Assembly (NCBI GenBank): GCA_016707895.1
Contig: JADJGV010000020.1
Location: 1-64,000 of the forward strand
Source: Myxococcales bacterium
GTDB lineage: Bacteria; Myxococcota_A; Polyangia; Haliangiales; Haliangiaceae
DNA: 64,000 bases
Reading direction: 5' to 3'
How positions within the stretch are numbered: position 1 is the stretch's first letter; the number at the start of each line of letters is the position of its first letter. Of the stretch, positions 22,789-37,804 are shown in pieces. The notes beneath the pieces were generated by a model. That model saw nothing but the letters and a program-made list of their open reading frames with translations, was not told the origin of the DNA and did no database searches. Made by a program: the position numbers and the translations under genes.

Positions 22789-23350
22789 CCAGGTCGGCCC
22801 ACAGCACGGCGAGGTCGAGCTCGATCGCGTCGAACGGCTCGGCCCGCACGCGATCGTCGTCCTTGTGGACGCCGACGGTCAGCCACTGCGTCCCCTGGCG
22901 TCGCAGCACCTCGAGCGTGCGCGCGCGCGGGTTGATGAGCCAGGCGTGGCCGACGCCGGCCGCGGCGTAGATCGCCAGCTTTTCGGCGCGGTCGGACTTC
23001 TCGGTCGACGGCGACAGCACCTCGCACAGCCAGTCGGGCGCCAGCTCGAAGTACGGCGCCGCGGTGACCGCGGGCAGCCGCTCGCGCCGCCAGCCCGCGA
23101 GGTCCGGCACCACGATCTCCGCCCCGAGGTGGAGTTCGGGCTCGTACAGCAGGATCCATCCGCCAGGGCCGCCGCGCCCGCGGTGGAACGGCGGCCCGAG
23201 CTCGAGCCCGAGTACCGACGCCACCAGCGCGTGCGGCCCCGCCGGGCGTGGCGACAGCCGCAGCTCGCCGGCGATGACCTCGGCGACGAGGTGGCGCGGC
23301 GCCGCCAGCACGTCGGCGTAGGTAGCGCAGCGGCGGACCGGAGCGACCAT
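22775..23350 (-). CDS. Uma2-family (DUF820) putative endonuclease
   Basis: 191 residues of the PD-(D/E)XK-like Uma2 family, frequent in cyanobacteria and myxobacteria and often spread by transfer. Typical segments are HLVAEVIAGELRLSPRP, EPELHLGAEIVVPDLAGWR with the Asp, LAPDWLCEVLSPSTEKSDRAEKLAIYAAAGVGHAWLINP (in pieces, with the Glu and Lys) and RTLEVLR. The biological role is unknown. It has its own TATAGT element. The gene is bounded by the 24-base direct repeat and lies next to a transposase remnant, which fits acquisition by insertion. Confidence 0.9.
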   Translation of the reverse strand: MVAPVRRCATYADVLAAPRHLVAEVIAGELRLSPRPAGPHALVASVLGLELGPPFHRGRGGPGGWILLYEPELHLGAEIVVPDLAGWRRERLPAVTAAPYFELAPDWLCEVLSPSTEKSDRAEKLAIYAAAGVGHAWLINPRARTLEVLRRQGTQWLTVGVHKDDDRVRAEPFDAIELDLAVLWADLAPTP

Positions 23351-23356
23351 GGTCCG

Positions 23357-23362
23357 ACTATA
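23357..23362 (-). promoter_or_regulatory. Putative -10 element TATAGT, leaderless start
   Basis: On the minus strand TATAGT, one base from consensus, ends six bases before the Uma2 ATG. Confidence 0.65.
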
Positions 23363-23392
23363 GCCCGGCGGCGGGCGCGCGCCGCGACGATC

Positions 23393-23416
23393 CGCGCGGC
23401 CGCTACGGCGTCGGCG
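23393..23416. repeat. 24-base direct repeat, copy 2
   Basis: Identical to 22765-22788. It supplies the last residues (PTP) and the stop codon of the lipoprotein gene to its right. Confidence 0.85.
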
Positions 23417-24008
23417 GATCGCAGCTGACCTTCGCGGTCACGGTGAGCTGGCGATCGGGCTTGCTCGGCCACTGCAAGACGACGGTCGTCGTCGCCGCCG
23501 AGCCGTCGTGCTCGATGAACAGCTTGTCGCCGTCGCCGATCGGATCGCGCTGGTTGTACGTGCCGACGCCGGGCCGGGTGTACTCGAGCAGCGGCCCGGT
23601 CTTCTTGTAGTGCTCGTACTTGAACGTCGGGTCGACGTTGCCGGTGAGCGCGACGTCGCTCGAGATCGCGAAGCTCGAGCCGTCGGCCAGGCACGCGCGG
23701 TAGAGCGTGCCGTCGCCGACCGCGAATCGCTTGGTCGCGACCGTGTGCAGCGCGCCGCACACCGCCGGCCCCGCGGTCACCGCCTGGTCGACGCCGTCGC
23801 CGGTGATCGTGACCGTGGCCTTGCCCGGGCGCTGGTGCGGCGCCACCGGGATGCAGCTGGCGGCGGTGGCGCCCGCGGCCATGCCGGTGCCGGGATCGAC
23901 CGCGGCCGCCGGCGGGGCCGGCGTCGGCGCGGCGCCGCGGCGGGGCTTGTCGTCGGACTTGCATGCCACCAGCGCCAGCGCGCAGGTCAGGCCGATCGCG
24001 GTGCGCAT
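23403..24008 (-). CDS. Lipoprotein of unknown function
   Basis: 201 residues. The signal peptide ends in LVAC (Cys16), followed by a Lys/Asp-rich then Pro/Ala-rich linker of about 35 residues. The mature domain is mostly beta (KATVTITGDGVDQAVTAG, FAISSDVALTGNV, DKLFIEHDGSAATTTVVLQWP) with four Cys that may form two disulfides. No family recognised. The ATG is preceded by a TATCGT element; it is divergent from prkA, with the two starts about 110 bases apart. Confidence 0.75.
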   Translation of the reverse strand: MRTAIGLTCALALVACKSDDKPRRGAAPTPAPPAAAVDPGTGMAAGATAASCIPVAPHQRPGKATVTITGDGVDQAVTAGPAVCGALHTVATKRFAVGDGTLYRACLADGSSFAISSDVALTGNVDPTFKYEHYKKTGPLLEYTRPGVGTYNQRDPIGDGDKLFIEHDGSAATTTVVLQWPSKPDRQLTVTAKVSCDPPTP

Positions 24009-24016
24009 CGCCTGCG

Positions 24017-24022
24017 ACGATA
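24017..24022 (-). promoter_or_regulatory. Putative -10 element TATCGT, leaderless start
   Basis: On the minus strand TATCGT ends eight bases before the lipoprotein ATG. Confidence 0.6.
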
Positions 24023-24104
24023 CGTCGCCCGCGGCGGTGGTCACAAGGTCGGCCGCCGCTCGCCGATCGCGCGGCGCCCGGCCTGCCGCCGCCGGTCGCC
24101 GTGG

Positions 24105-24110
24105 TAGCCT
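24105..24110 (+). promoter_or_regulatory. Putative -10 element TAGCCT, leaderless start
   Basis: TAGCCT ends six bases before the prkA ATG; no Shine-Dalgarno site is present. It would drive the prkA-yeaH-spoVR operon. Confidence 0.55.
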
Positions 24111-24116
24111 CGGACC

Positions 24117-26159
<2,043 letters not shown>

Positions 26160-26288
26160 TGAGCGACCCGCGGGGGAAAGCACCGGTCGGCCAAGCCACG
26201 GCGGGCGCGGCGCGCGCGGCGGACGGGGGCCACCGGCGGGGGCGGGGGCGCGGGGCGAGGCCCGGCGGCGGCGGAGGTCGTCCTCTAG
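26160..26288 (+). other. G/C-rich operon gap between prkA and yeaH
   Basis: 129 bases with long G runs on the plus strand (for example GGCGGGGGCGGGGGCG). An ATG abuts the prkA stop (TGATG), but the frame it opens runs into yeaH in another frame and is Gly/Arg-rich, so I do not call a gene. No ribosome site of classical form precedes yeaH. Confidence 0.4.
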
Positions 26289-27401
<1,113 letters not shown>

Positions 27402-27402
27402 C

Positions 27403-28899
<1,497 letters not shown>

Positions 28900-28901
28900 C
28901 C

Positions 28902-29759
28902 ATGCGCCTTCTGGCCTGGGCCAAGACCGACACCGGCAAGAAGCGGGACCACAACGAGGACAGCTTCCTGGTCGCCGAGGACATCGGCCTGTTCGCCGTG
29001 GCCGACGGCATGGGCGGCCACCAGGGCGGCGAGCACGCGTCGAAGCTGGCGCTGCAGGTGCTCTACCAGAAGGTGGCCGAGGCCCGCGGCGACCTGGTGG
29101 GCGCGGCCAAGGCCATCGAGCAGGCGCGGCGCGAGCAGGTCGTCGAGCGGCTGAGCGCCGCTGGCGACGGCGACACCTGGGGCGGCAACACGCCGACCAG
29201 CCCGCTGATCGACATGGTCGTGCCGCCCGCGGTGTCGGTGATCCGCGAGGCGGCGCGCAAGGCCAGCTGGGCGGTGTTCGACACCGCGCTGGGCAGCCCG
29301 CACCTGCGCGGCATGGGCACGACGCTCACGGCGATGCTGTTCGTCGACGATCGCATGCACCTGTGCCACGCCGGCGACTCGCGCTGCTACCTGCTGCGCG
29401 ACGGCACCGTGCGGCAGCTGACCGACGACCACACCTGGATCGCCGAGCAGGTCAAGGCCGGCACGATGACCGAGGCCGAGGCCAAGCAGTCGCGCTACCG
29501 CCACGTCATCACGCGCTCGGTCGGCTTCGAGCGCGATGTCGAGACCGACACCCGCACGATCGCGGTCGAGGCCGGCGACTGCTACCTCTTGTGCTCCGAC
29601 GGGTTGTCCAACCACCTCGGGGCCGGCGAGCTCGAGCGGATCCTCGGCGCGACCTGGTTCCGCCGGGCGCCGCAGCGGCTGGTCGACCTGGCCAACCAGC
29701 GCGGCGGCGACGACAACTGCACCGTGATCGTCGTGCTGGCCGCCAACGAGGCGCCGTGA
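28902..29759 (+). CDS. PP2C-type Ser/Thr protein phosphatase
   Basis: 285 residues. The metal-binding motifs of bacterial PP2C are all present: RDHNEDSFLV, LFAVADGMGGHQGGE, GMGTTLTAML, HAGDSRCYLLR, LTDDH, CSDGLSNHL and GGDDNCTVIVV. A helical insert of about 50 residues (roughly 75-120) lies between the second and third motifs. It is packed directly behind prkA-yeaH-spoVR, so dephosphorylation of PrkA or its targets is an attractive inference. The next gene overlaps its stop by four bases (GTGA). Confidence 0.93.
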   Translation: MRLLAWAKTDTGKKRDHNEDSFLVAEDIGLFAVADGMGGHQGGEHASKLALQVLYQKVAEARGDLVGAAKAIEQARREQVVERLSAAGDGDTWGGNTPTSPLIDMVVPPAVSVIREAARKASWAVFDTALGSPHLRGMGTTLTAMLFVDDRMHLCHAGDSRCYLLRDGTVRQLTDDHTWIAEQVKAGTMTEAEAKQSRYRHVITRSVGFERDVETDTRTIAVEAGDCYLLCSDGLSNHLGAGELERILGATWFRRAPQRLVDLANQRGGDDNCTVIVVLAANEAP

Positions 29760-30796
29760 GCCCGCGCGCGTGGGCGGCCATGGTGGTCGCGATGGCGGGG
29801 GCGGTGAGCGCGACGGCGGCGTGCGGCCGCGACGCCAAGCGCGAGGTCGCGCCCGAGCGGGTGGTGACCGCGCCGCCGCCGCTGGCAAACGACGCCGGGC
29901 CCGCGGCGCGCGCGGATCAGGCCGCGGCGAGCGCGCCCGTCGCGGCGGCGTGCGATCCGGCGCCCCAGCCGTGGCGGTTCCCGGCGGTGGCGCGGGTGAT
30001 CGCGGTCGGTGACGTCCACGGCGATCTGGGCGCGGTGCGGCACGTGCTGCGCGCGGCCGGCGTCGTCGACGCGGCCGGGGCGTGGACCGGCGGCGCGACC
30101 TGGGTGGTGCAGGTCGGCGACGTGCTCGATCGCGGCGACGACGAGCAGGCGATCCTCGACTGGTTCGAGCGCCTCGAGCGCGACGCCGCCGCGGCCGGCG
30201 GGCGGTTCGTGTGGCTGCTCGGCAACCACGAGCTGATGAACGCCGCCGGCGATCTGCGCTACGTCACGCCGGGCGGGTTCAAGGACTTCGAGGACGTGCC
30301 CGGGCTGCCGCTCGCGAAGTACGCCGACGTGCCGGCCCAGGCTCGCGCCCGGGTCGCCGCGCTCGCGCCCGGTGGCCCGTACGCCAAGGTCATGGCCGGC
30401 CAGAACTACACGGCGGTGGTCGGCGACACGGTCTACGTCCACGGCGGCATCCGGCCCGGCTACGCCGAGGGCATCCCCGTCGACCAGCCGGCGGCGCGCT
30501 GCTGGCTCGACGGCGCCGGCACGCCGCCGCCCCAGGCCCTGACCGACAGCGAGGGCCCGCTGTGGGATCGCTCGTACGCGCTGGCCGAGGCCGACTGCCC
30601 CGCGCTCGAGCGCGCGCTGGCCGAGCTGGGCGTCGCGCGGATGGTCGTCGGCCACACCGTCCAGCCCAGCGGCATCTCCAGCGCCTGCGACGGCAAGGTG
30701 TGGCGGATCGACGTCGGCCTGGCCAAGCTCTACGGCGGTCCGCACCAGGCCCTCGAGCTGACCGCCGCCGGCGCGACGATCATCGCGGCGCCGTGA
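29756..30796 (+). CDS. Exported calcineurin-like metallophosphatase
   Basis: 346 residues. A signal-peptide-like N-terminus ends near SATAAC, possibly a weak lipobox, followed by a 50-residue Ala/Pro linker. The metallophosphoesterase motifs are intact: VIAVGDVHGDLGAV, VVQVGDVLDRGDDE, LLGNHELMN and VVGHTVQPSG, plus YVHGGIRPGY. This is the pattern of Shewanella-like PPP-type phosphatases. The GTG overlaps the PP2C stop, so both phosphatases are co-translated, one cytoplasmic and one exported. Substrate unknown. Confidence 0.9.
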   Translation: MSPRAWAAMVVAMAGAVSATAACGRDAKREVAPERVVTAPPPLANDAGPAARADQAAASAPVAAACDPAPQPWRFPAVARVIAVGDVHGDLGAVRHVLRAAGVVDAAGAWTGGATWVVQVGDVLDRGDDEQAILDWFERLERDAAAAGGRFVWLLGNHELMNAAGDLRYVTPGGFKDFEDVPGLPLAKYADVPAQARARVAALAPGGPYAKVMAGQNYTAVVGDTVYVHGGIRPGYAEGIPVDQPAARCWLDGAGTPPPQALTDSEGPLWDRSYALAEADCPALERALAELGVARMVVGHTVQPSGISSACDGKVWRIDVGLAKLYGGPHQALELTAAGATIIAAP

Positions 30797-30843
30797 CGAA
30801 GATTGCCACCGGCCGCGGGCGCCGCGCGGTGTCCAAGCCTCCG

Positions 30844-31863
30844 ATGGCCCGCCGCAGCCTGATCGCCCTCCCGCTCCTCGTCGCCGCGTGCGGCGCACCG
30901 GCCCGGTTGCCCGCCGCGCCGATCATCGCGCAGGCCCGCGCGCTGCCGCCGCCGCCGCCGGCCGCGGCGCGCCTGGTGGTCAGCGCCGGTGTGCTGCGCG
31001 GCCAGCTCGCCGCGGGCCCGGTCACGCTGGCGGTGCCGTCCGGCGTGGCGACGACGACCGCTGTGTTGCTGTGCGTCGACCCCGACGGGATGACGGCGCT
31101 GCGCGCGGTCGAGGTCGGCCGCGACGCGGCGTTCGCCGACGCCGTGCGCGCCGGGCTGGCCGGCCTGGCGTTCACGCCGTGGGCCGAGGGTGGCCAGGCG
31201 GTCGAGGTGTGCGCGCTGGTGGCGGTGACCCGCGCGGCCGGGGCGCGTGAGGTCGAGCTGTTGCCGGCGGCCGAGCGGCTGTTGCCGCCGCCGGTGGTGG
31301 CGCTCGGCGAGGTCACGCTGGCCGACGTCGCGCAGCCCTCGACGCCGGGCGTCGCGGTGGTCGAGCGCTGCGTCGACGCGGCCGGCGGCGCGCCCACCGC
31401 GGCGTTGCTCCAGACCAGCGGCGACGCCGCCGTCGACGCGGGGCTCCTGTACGCGCGGATCAGCCGGCCGCCCGCGCCGCGGCCGGGCGACGCGGCGTGC
31501 GGGCTGGTGACGGCGGTCGTCGGCGCGGCCCCGCTGGTCGCGCAGCCGGCGCTGGTCGAGCCGACCGTCGCCGATCCGCAGCGGGTCGCGGGCCGGGTCC
31601 ACGTGTTCCCGGCGGTCGGCGTGCGCGATCAGATCGCGCTGCGGCGCGGCCCGCACGCGACCGAGCTGACGATCGGCGTGCGCCTGTGCGCCGCCGCCAG
31701 CGGCCGGGTCGAGCGCGTCGAGCTGCTGTCGTCGAGCGGGTTCCGCGGCTACGACCTCGATCTGCTCAACGCGGTGGCCGCGTGGCGCTACCGGGCCGCG
31801 GCCGACGGCGGCCTGGCGCCGCTGTGCACGGTCGTACATTTCAGCTACCGCCAGCGCGACTGA
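30844..31863 (+). CDS. Lipoprotein with TonB-C/AgmX-like domains
   Basis: 339 residues from the ATG that opens a good lipoprotein signal (MARRSLIALPLLVAAC, Cys16). A GTG at 30829 in the same frame is less likely. Two or three segments resemble the C-terminal domain of TonB or AgmX: a Cys-containing strand pair followed by VDAGLLYARISRPP or GFRGYDLDLLNAVAAWRYRAA. Such domains bind partner proteins at the envelope. It lies 47 bases after the metallophosphatase gene. No enzymatic motif. Confidence 0.7.
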   Translation: MARRSLIALPLLVAACGAPARLPAAPIIAQARALPPPPPAAARLVVSAGVLRGQLAAGPVTLAVPSGVATTTAVLLCVDPDGMTALRAVEVGRDAAFADAVRAGLAGLAFTPWAEGGQAVEVCALVAVTRAAGAREVELLPAAERLLPPPVVALGEVTLADVAQPSTPGVAVVERCVDAAGGAPTAALLQTSGDAAVDAGLLYARISRPPAPRPGDAACGLVTAVVGAAPLVAQPALVEPTVADPQRVAGRVHVFPAVGVRDQIALRRGPHATELTIGVRLCAAASGRVERVELLSSSGFRGYDLDLLNAVAAWRYRAAADGGLAPLCTVVHFSYRQRD

Positions 31864-31867
31864 CCGG

Positions 31868-32791
31868 TCACCCCACCACCAGGCGCGTCCGCTGCGCGGC
31901 GGCGGCGATCGTGACCCGGGCGCCGGACGTGAAGCGCAGCGCGTCGGCCTCGACGCCGTCGGAGAAGATCACGCCGCCGTCGGGCATGTGCGACTCGATC
32001 GCGATGCTGGCGCCGGCCGCCAGCAGGCCGGCGACGACGGTGGCCTGCGAGGTCTTGCTGACGAACGGCTCGCGCACGACGTAGGCCAGGCGGGGATCGT
32101 CGAGCGCGAGCGGCGGCGGGGCGCCGACGCTGCCGCCGGCGAACGCGGCCAGGCCGCGCGCCATCGCGAACATCGACGACAGCCAGCCGGTCGAGCCGGC
32201 GCCGGTGGCGATCAGCACCCCGCTCGATGACTGCGCCTCGGGCCGACCGCCGACGGCGATCGCGTAGCGCGCCGAGACGTGGGACCGCGCGCCGACGAAC
32301 AGGTCGTTGAACGCCAGCAGCCGCTGGCCGTCGTTGAGCCGGGCCTCGGCCAGCGTGACGTCGCGGGTGTGGGCGCGGCCCGCCAGCACCCGGCCGACCG
32401 CGCCGCGGGCCTGCTCGACCGCGAACGGCAGCAGCACGCCGTCGAAGCGCGCCGGGTCGGGGTTGATCGCCACCACCGGCTGCGCGCCGACGTACTTGGC
32501 GACGTTGGCGACCAGGCCGTCCTGGCCGACCGTGACGATCAGATCGTGCGGCGCGAACAGGTAGCTCGGCACGACCGCGCGGTCGAGGTGCTGCTGCTTG
32601 AGCCCGAGCTCGTCGAGGCCGCGGTCGACGGTCGCCAGCGCGCGCCGGTAGGTGTCGTCCTCGCGCTGGTAGTCGGCGAAGTCGCCGCCCTGGCGCTCGA
32701 TCGCGTAGCGGGCCTGGCCGCGGCTGCCCCAGCGCTCCAGGAGCTGGGCCAGCCGGGTCTTGCGGGTGACGACGACCAGCTTCTCGAACAT
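31868..32791 (-). CDS. NAD-kinase-like protein (NADK2-type) with altered GGDG motif
   Basis: 307 residues. The ATP-NAD kinase fold is indicated by PVVAINPDPARFDGVLLPF, FNDLFVGARSHVSARYAI, LIATGAGSTGWL and the C-terminal DGGVIFSDGVEADAL. The order and wording resemble human mitochondrial NADK2 more than bacterial NadK. The canonical GGDGT nucleotide motif reads GQDGL, so catalysis may be changed. It starts eight bases after the stop of the SPFH gene, in one operon with it. It may phosphorylate NAD or another diol, or may have lost activity. Confidence 0.75.
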   Translation of the reverse strand: MFEKLVVVTRKTRLAQLLERWGSRGQARYAIERQGGDFADYQREDDTYRRALATVDRGLDELGLKQQHLDRAVVPSYLFAPHDLIVTVGQDGLVANVAKYVGAQPVVAINPDPARFDGVLLPFAVEQARGAVGRVLAGRAHTRDVTLAEARLNDGQRLLAFNDLFVGARSHVSARYAIAVGGRPEAQSSSGVLIATGAGSTGWLSSMFAMARGLAAFAGGSVGAPPPLALDDPRLAYVVREPFVSKTSQATVVAGLLAAGASIAIESHMPDGGVIFSDGVEADALRFTSGARVTIAAAAQRTRLVVG

Positions 32792-32799
32792 GGCGGCGC

Positions 32800-33753
32800 T
32801 CACTTCGCCAGCAGCGTGCGCAGCAGGTCGGGGCTCATGTTCAGCTCGCCGATCTTCTGCGCGTTCTCGGCCAGCTCGCGGAACGCCAGCGCGATCGAGC
32901 TGCGGGCGTCGCCGCCGCCGGCCGACAGCGCCGTCAGCGTCTTCCAGTCGACCGCGCGGATCGGCGTGAGCATCGCGTCGATCGCGTAGGCCTTGCTGTC
33001 GGCGTCCTGCTTGTCGTTGGCCACCTTCTTGGCGATCAGCGCGGTGCGTGCCTCCTCGATCGCGATGTCGGCGGCCACCGCCCGCTCCCGCAGCTCGCGC
33101 TGCTTGGCCGCGACCGCCAGCTCGGTCTCGAGCTCGCTCTCCTTGATGATGCGCTCCTGCTCGACGGCGGCGTTGCGCCGGGCGTAGATCGACTCGTCGG
33201 CCTCGCGCTGCAGCTGCTCGCGGGTCGCCGCCTCGAGCGCGCGGGCCAGGTCGGGGGTGGGCCGTGCGCCCAGCACCGCCAGCGACAGCACCTCGACGCC
33301 GAGCATCGCGACCGCGGGCGCGGTCCGCAGGCCCGCCGTCACCTCGGTGACCAGCGCCTCGGTCGCGGCCAGCGCGGCGCGCAGGGTCAGCCGCCCGAGC
33401 ACCGCGCGGCCCAGCACCTGCGCCGCCTGCACCAGGCGCTCCTCGAGCTTGTCGGGATCGTCGGAGCGGTGCTTGCCGCGGTCGTCGACCGAGTAGTCGA
33501 GCAGCGCCGCCAGCTTGCCCGGCTCGCGCACCCGGTAGGTGAGCTGGCCCTGGATCGTGATCTCCTGGAAGTCGGCCGTGGTCTCGGTCCACACGAACGG
33601 CACGTCGGCGCTGCCCGCCGGCACCAGCACCACGGTCGACGTCGGCCGGTAGTACAAGAACGACAGCCCGGCGCCCTCGCGCTTCACGCGGCCGCGCTGG
33701 TAGTGGAGGACGTAGGTCGTGGGTGGCGCCTTGAGGTACGCGATGCCGAACAT
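32800..33753 (-). CDS. SPFH/stomatin-like domain protein
   Basis: 317 residues. The N-terminal half matches an SPFH (band 7) domain: TTYVLHYQRGRVKREGAGLSFLYYRPTST (in part), FQEITIQGQLTYRVREP and LGVEVLSLAVLGARPTPDLARALE. A long helical segment rich in Glu, Arg and Ala (about 190-270) would form the coiled coil through which such proteins oligomerise. No N-terminal membrane helix is evident, which is unusual. It has the best sigma-70-like promoter in the window. Its partner gene encodes an NAD-kinase-like protein. Confidence 0.85.
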   Translation of the reverse strand: MFGIAYLKAPPTTYVLHYQRGRVKREGAGLSFLYYRPTSTVVLVPAGSADVPFVWTETTADFQEITIQGQLTYRVREPGKLAALLDYSVDDRGKHRSDDPDKLEERLVQAAQVLGRAVLGRLTLRAALAATEALVTEVTAGLRTAPAVAMLGVEVLSLAVLGARPTPDLARALEAATREQLQREADESIYARRNAAVEQERIIKESELETELAVAAKQRELRERAVAADIAIEEARTALIAKKVANDKQDADSKAYAIDAMLTPIRAVDWKTLTALSAGGGDARSSIALAFRELAENAQKIGELNMSPDLLRTLLAK

Positions 33754-33759
33754 GCTTCT

Positions 33760-33787
33760 ATGATAGTGTCAGGTGGACACAGTGCAA
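33760..33787 (-). promoter_or_regulatory. Sigma-70-type promoter TTGCAC-N16-TATCAT, leaderless start
   Basis: On the minus strand a -35 TTGCAC and a -10 TATCAT are 16 bases apart, and the -10 ends six bases before the SPFH gene ATG. It is the only promoter here with a clear -35 box. Confidence 0.75.
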
Positions 33788-33839
33788 GGCGTTTGTTCGA
33801 GGCGAAGACGCACCAGCTCACAGCGGTGCCCCGGCTGCG

Positions 33840-33947
33840 GTCCCGGCTCCGACTCCGGCTCCGCTCCGGCTCCGGATCCCGTCCCCGATCCCGTCCCCGT
33901 CCCCGTCCCCGATCCCGTCCCCGTCCCCGACCCCGACCCCGACCCCG
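33840..33947 (-). repeat. G-rich hexanucleotide array (GGGGAC/GGGATC)
   Basis: About 17 hexamers, in the sense of the OmpA gene reading GGGGTC, GGGGAC, GGGATC and, farther away, GGAGCC. It begins directly after the OmpA stop codon and runs up to about 50 bases short of the SPFH promoter. GGGG runs with two-base spacers fit the G-quadruplex pattern. Confidence 0.9.
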
Positions 33948-36461
<2,514 letters not shown>

Positions 36462-36469
36462 CGTCGGAT

Positions 36470-36475
36470 ATTGTA
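36470..36475 (-). promoter_or_regulatory. Putative -10 element TACAAT, leaderless start
   Basis: On the minus strand TACAAT ends eight bases before the OmpA ATG. Confidence 0.65.
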
Positions 36476-36548
36476 TCCCCGCGGGCGTCGGCGCCGGAAG
36501 GCCCCGGCTCGGGTGCGGGCCGGGTAGCGGGTCACCCGGGATCGAGCG

Positions 36549-37355
36549 TCACGGTGGGAGCGTGAAGGTGAACTCCCACACGACGATCGACGACACCGGG
36601 CGGTCGGCGTCGTCCTTGGCCGGGGTGAAGGCCAGCGCGCGGGCCCGCTTGAGGGCCAGCTCGTCGAGGCCGTGGCCGAGCTTCTTGATCAGGGTGACCT
36701 TGGCGACCTTGCCCTCGGCGTCGACCACCAGCTTGGCCTTGATGACGCCCTCGACGCCGAGCGCCCGGGCCTCGGCCGGGTACTCCTTGCCGGCGTCGAA
36801 GTAGTCGAAGTCGCCGGTCGGCTTGGCCGGGGTCTTGATCGCCGCCACCGAGACCGGGCGCGGCTCGACGCCGCTGCCCACGCCGCTGCCCGACCCGCCG
36901 CCGGTGCCGCCGCCGCTGCCGCCGCTGCCGGTGCGACCGGGGGTGGTCGGCCCGCCGGGCACCGCGGCGCCGCGGCCGGGCGCGCCGACGTCCATGCGGA
37001 AGATCGGGGCGTCGCCGCCACCCGTTGCCGGCGGGGTGTCGGTCGGCGGCGGCTCGGTGGCCGGCGGCTGGGGCGCGGTCGCGACCCGGCGCGGCGGGGT
37101 GGCGGCCCGGGCGCGGGTCGGCGTCGTCGGCGTCGCCAGCGCGGGCGGCGGCGGGGTGGTCGGGACCGGCTCGGTGGCCGGTGGTGGTGGCGGCGGTGGC
37201 CGGAGCTGCGAGACGTCGATGTCGACCATCGACACCCGGGGCGGCGGCGGCCGCGGCGGCGACTTCGACACCACGCCGACGGCGTCGACCACGACCGCGA
37301 GGGTCAGGTGGACCGCGACCGTGGCCGCGAGCGTCAGGTGGAGGGTCGACGCCAC
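36549..37355 (-). CDS. tonB: TonB-family energy transducer
   Basis: 268 residues from a GTG that shares one base with the exbD stop (TAGTG). An N-terminal membrane helix (LHLTLAATVAVHLTLAVVV) is followed by a long Pro/Thr-rich then Gly/Ser-rich periplasmic spacer. The C-terminal TonB domain is clear: EYPAEARALGVEGVIKAKLVVDAEGKV (in parts) and KRARALAFTPA. It links ExbB/ExbD proton-motive energy to outer-membrane receptors or to gliding/transport machinery, which in myxobacteria often use such sets. Confidence 0.88.
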   Translation of the reverse strand: MASTLHLTLAATVAVHLTLAVVVDAVGVVSKSPPRPPPPRVSMVDIDVSQLRPPPPPPPATEPVPTTPPPPALATPTTPTRARAATPPRRVATAPQPPATEPPPTDTPPATGGGDAPIFRMDVGAPGRGAAVPGGPTTPGRTGSGGSGGGTGGGSGSGVGSGVEPRPVSVAAIKTPAKPTGDFDYFDAGKEYPAEARALGVEGVIKAKLVVDAEGKVAKVTLIKKLGHGLDELALKRARALAFTPAKDDADRPVSSIVVWEFTFTLPP

Positions 37356-37804
37356 TAGGGCGCGGTCCCCGGGGCGACGGCGGTCGGCGCGGCCGCCGGG
37401 TCGTTGGCCAGCGAGATCGACTCGATGCCGGCGGTCTTGGCCAGCTCGATCGCGCCGTAGATCGCGCCGTACGACGCGCTGGTGTCGCCGACGACGATCG
37501 CCTTGGCGTTGGGGTCGGCCTTGGCCAGCTCGGTCAGCTTCTGCTTGGCGACGACGCGGTCGGGGAAGGGCTCGCCCTTGATGTACATCCCGCCGGCCTT
37601 GTCGATCGTGATCACGACCGTGCCCGGCGAGTCCTGGCCGACGGTCGACTTGGGCTTCTCGACCTCGATGCCGCGCTGGACGATCAGCCGCGCGGTGACC
37701 ATGAAGATCACCAGCAGCACCAGCGCGACGTCGACGAACGGTGTGACGTTGATGTCGGTGATGACCGCGTCGTCGTCGTCCTGGTAGAGGCTGCCGCCGG
37801 CCAT
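37355..37804 (-). CDS. exbD: ExbD/TolR-family proton channel subunit
   Basis: 149 residues. The cytoplasmic N-terminus reads ITDINVTPFVDVALVLLVIFMV; this is the single membrane helix with the proton-carrying Asp (VDVALVLL). The periplasmic domain has the family pattern VVITIDKAGGMYIKGEP and VVGDTSASYGAIYGAIELAKTAGI. An Ala/Pro tail ends it. It sits between exbB (one base gap region) and tonB with overlapping codons, so the three are translated together. Confidence 0.93.
   Translation of the reverse strand: MAGGSLYQDDDDAVITDINVTPFVDVALVLLVIFMVTARLIVQRGIEVEKPKSTVGQDSPGTVVITIDKAGGMYIKGEPFPDRVVAKQKLTELAKADPNAKAIVVGDTSASYGAIYGAIELAKTAGIESISLANDPAAAPTAVAPGTAP

Noticed and set aside
26160..26288. 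Small gene between prkA and yeaH starting at the TGATG overlap
   Set aside because: The frame has no stop before it runs deep into yeaH in the wrong frame, and its product is Gly/Arg low complexity.
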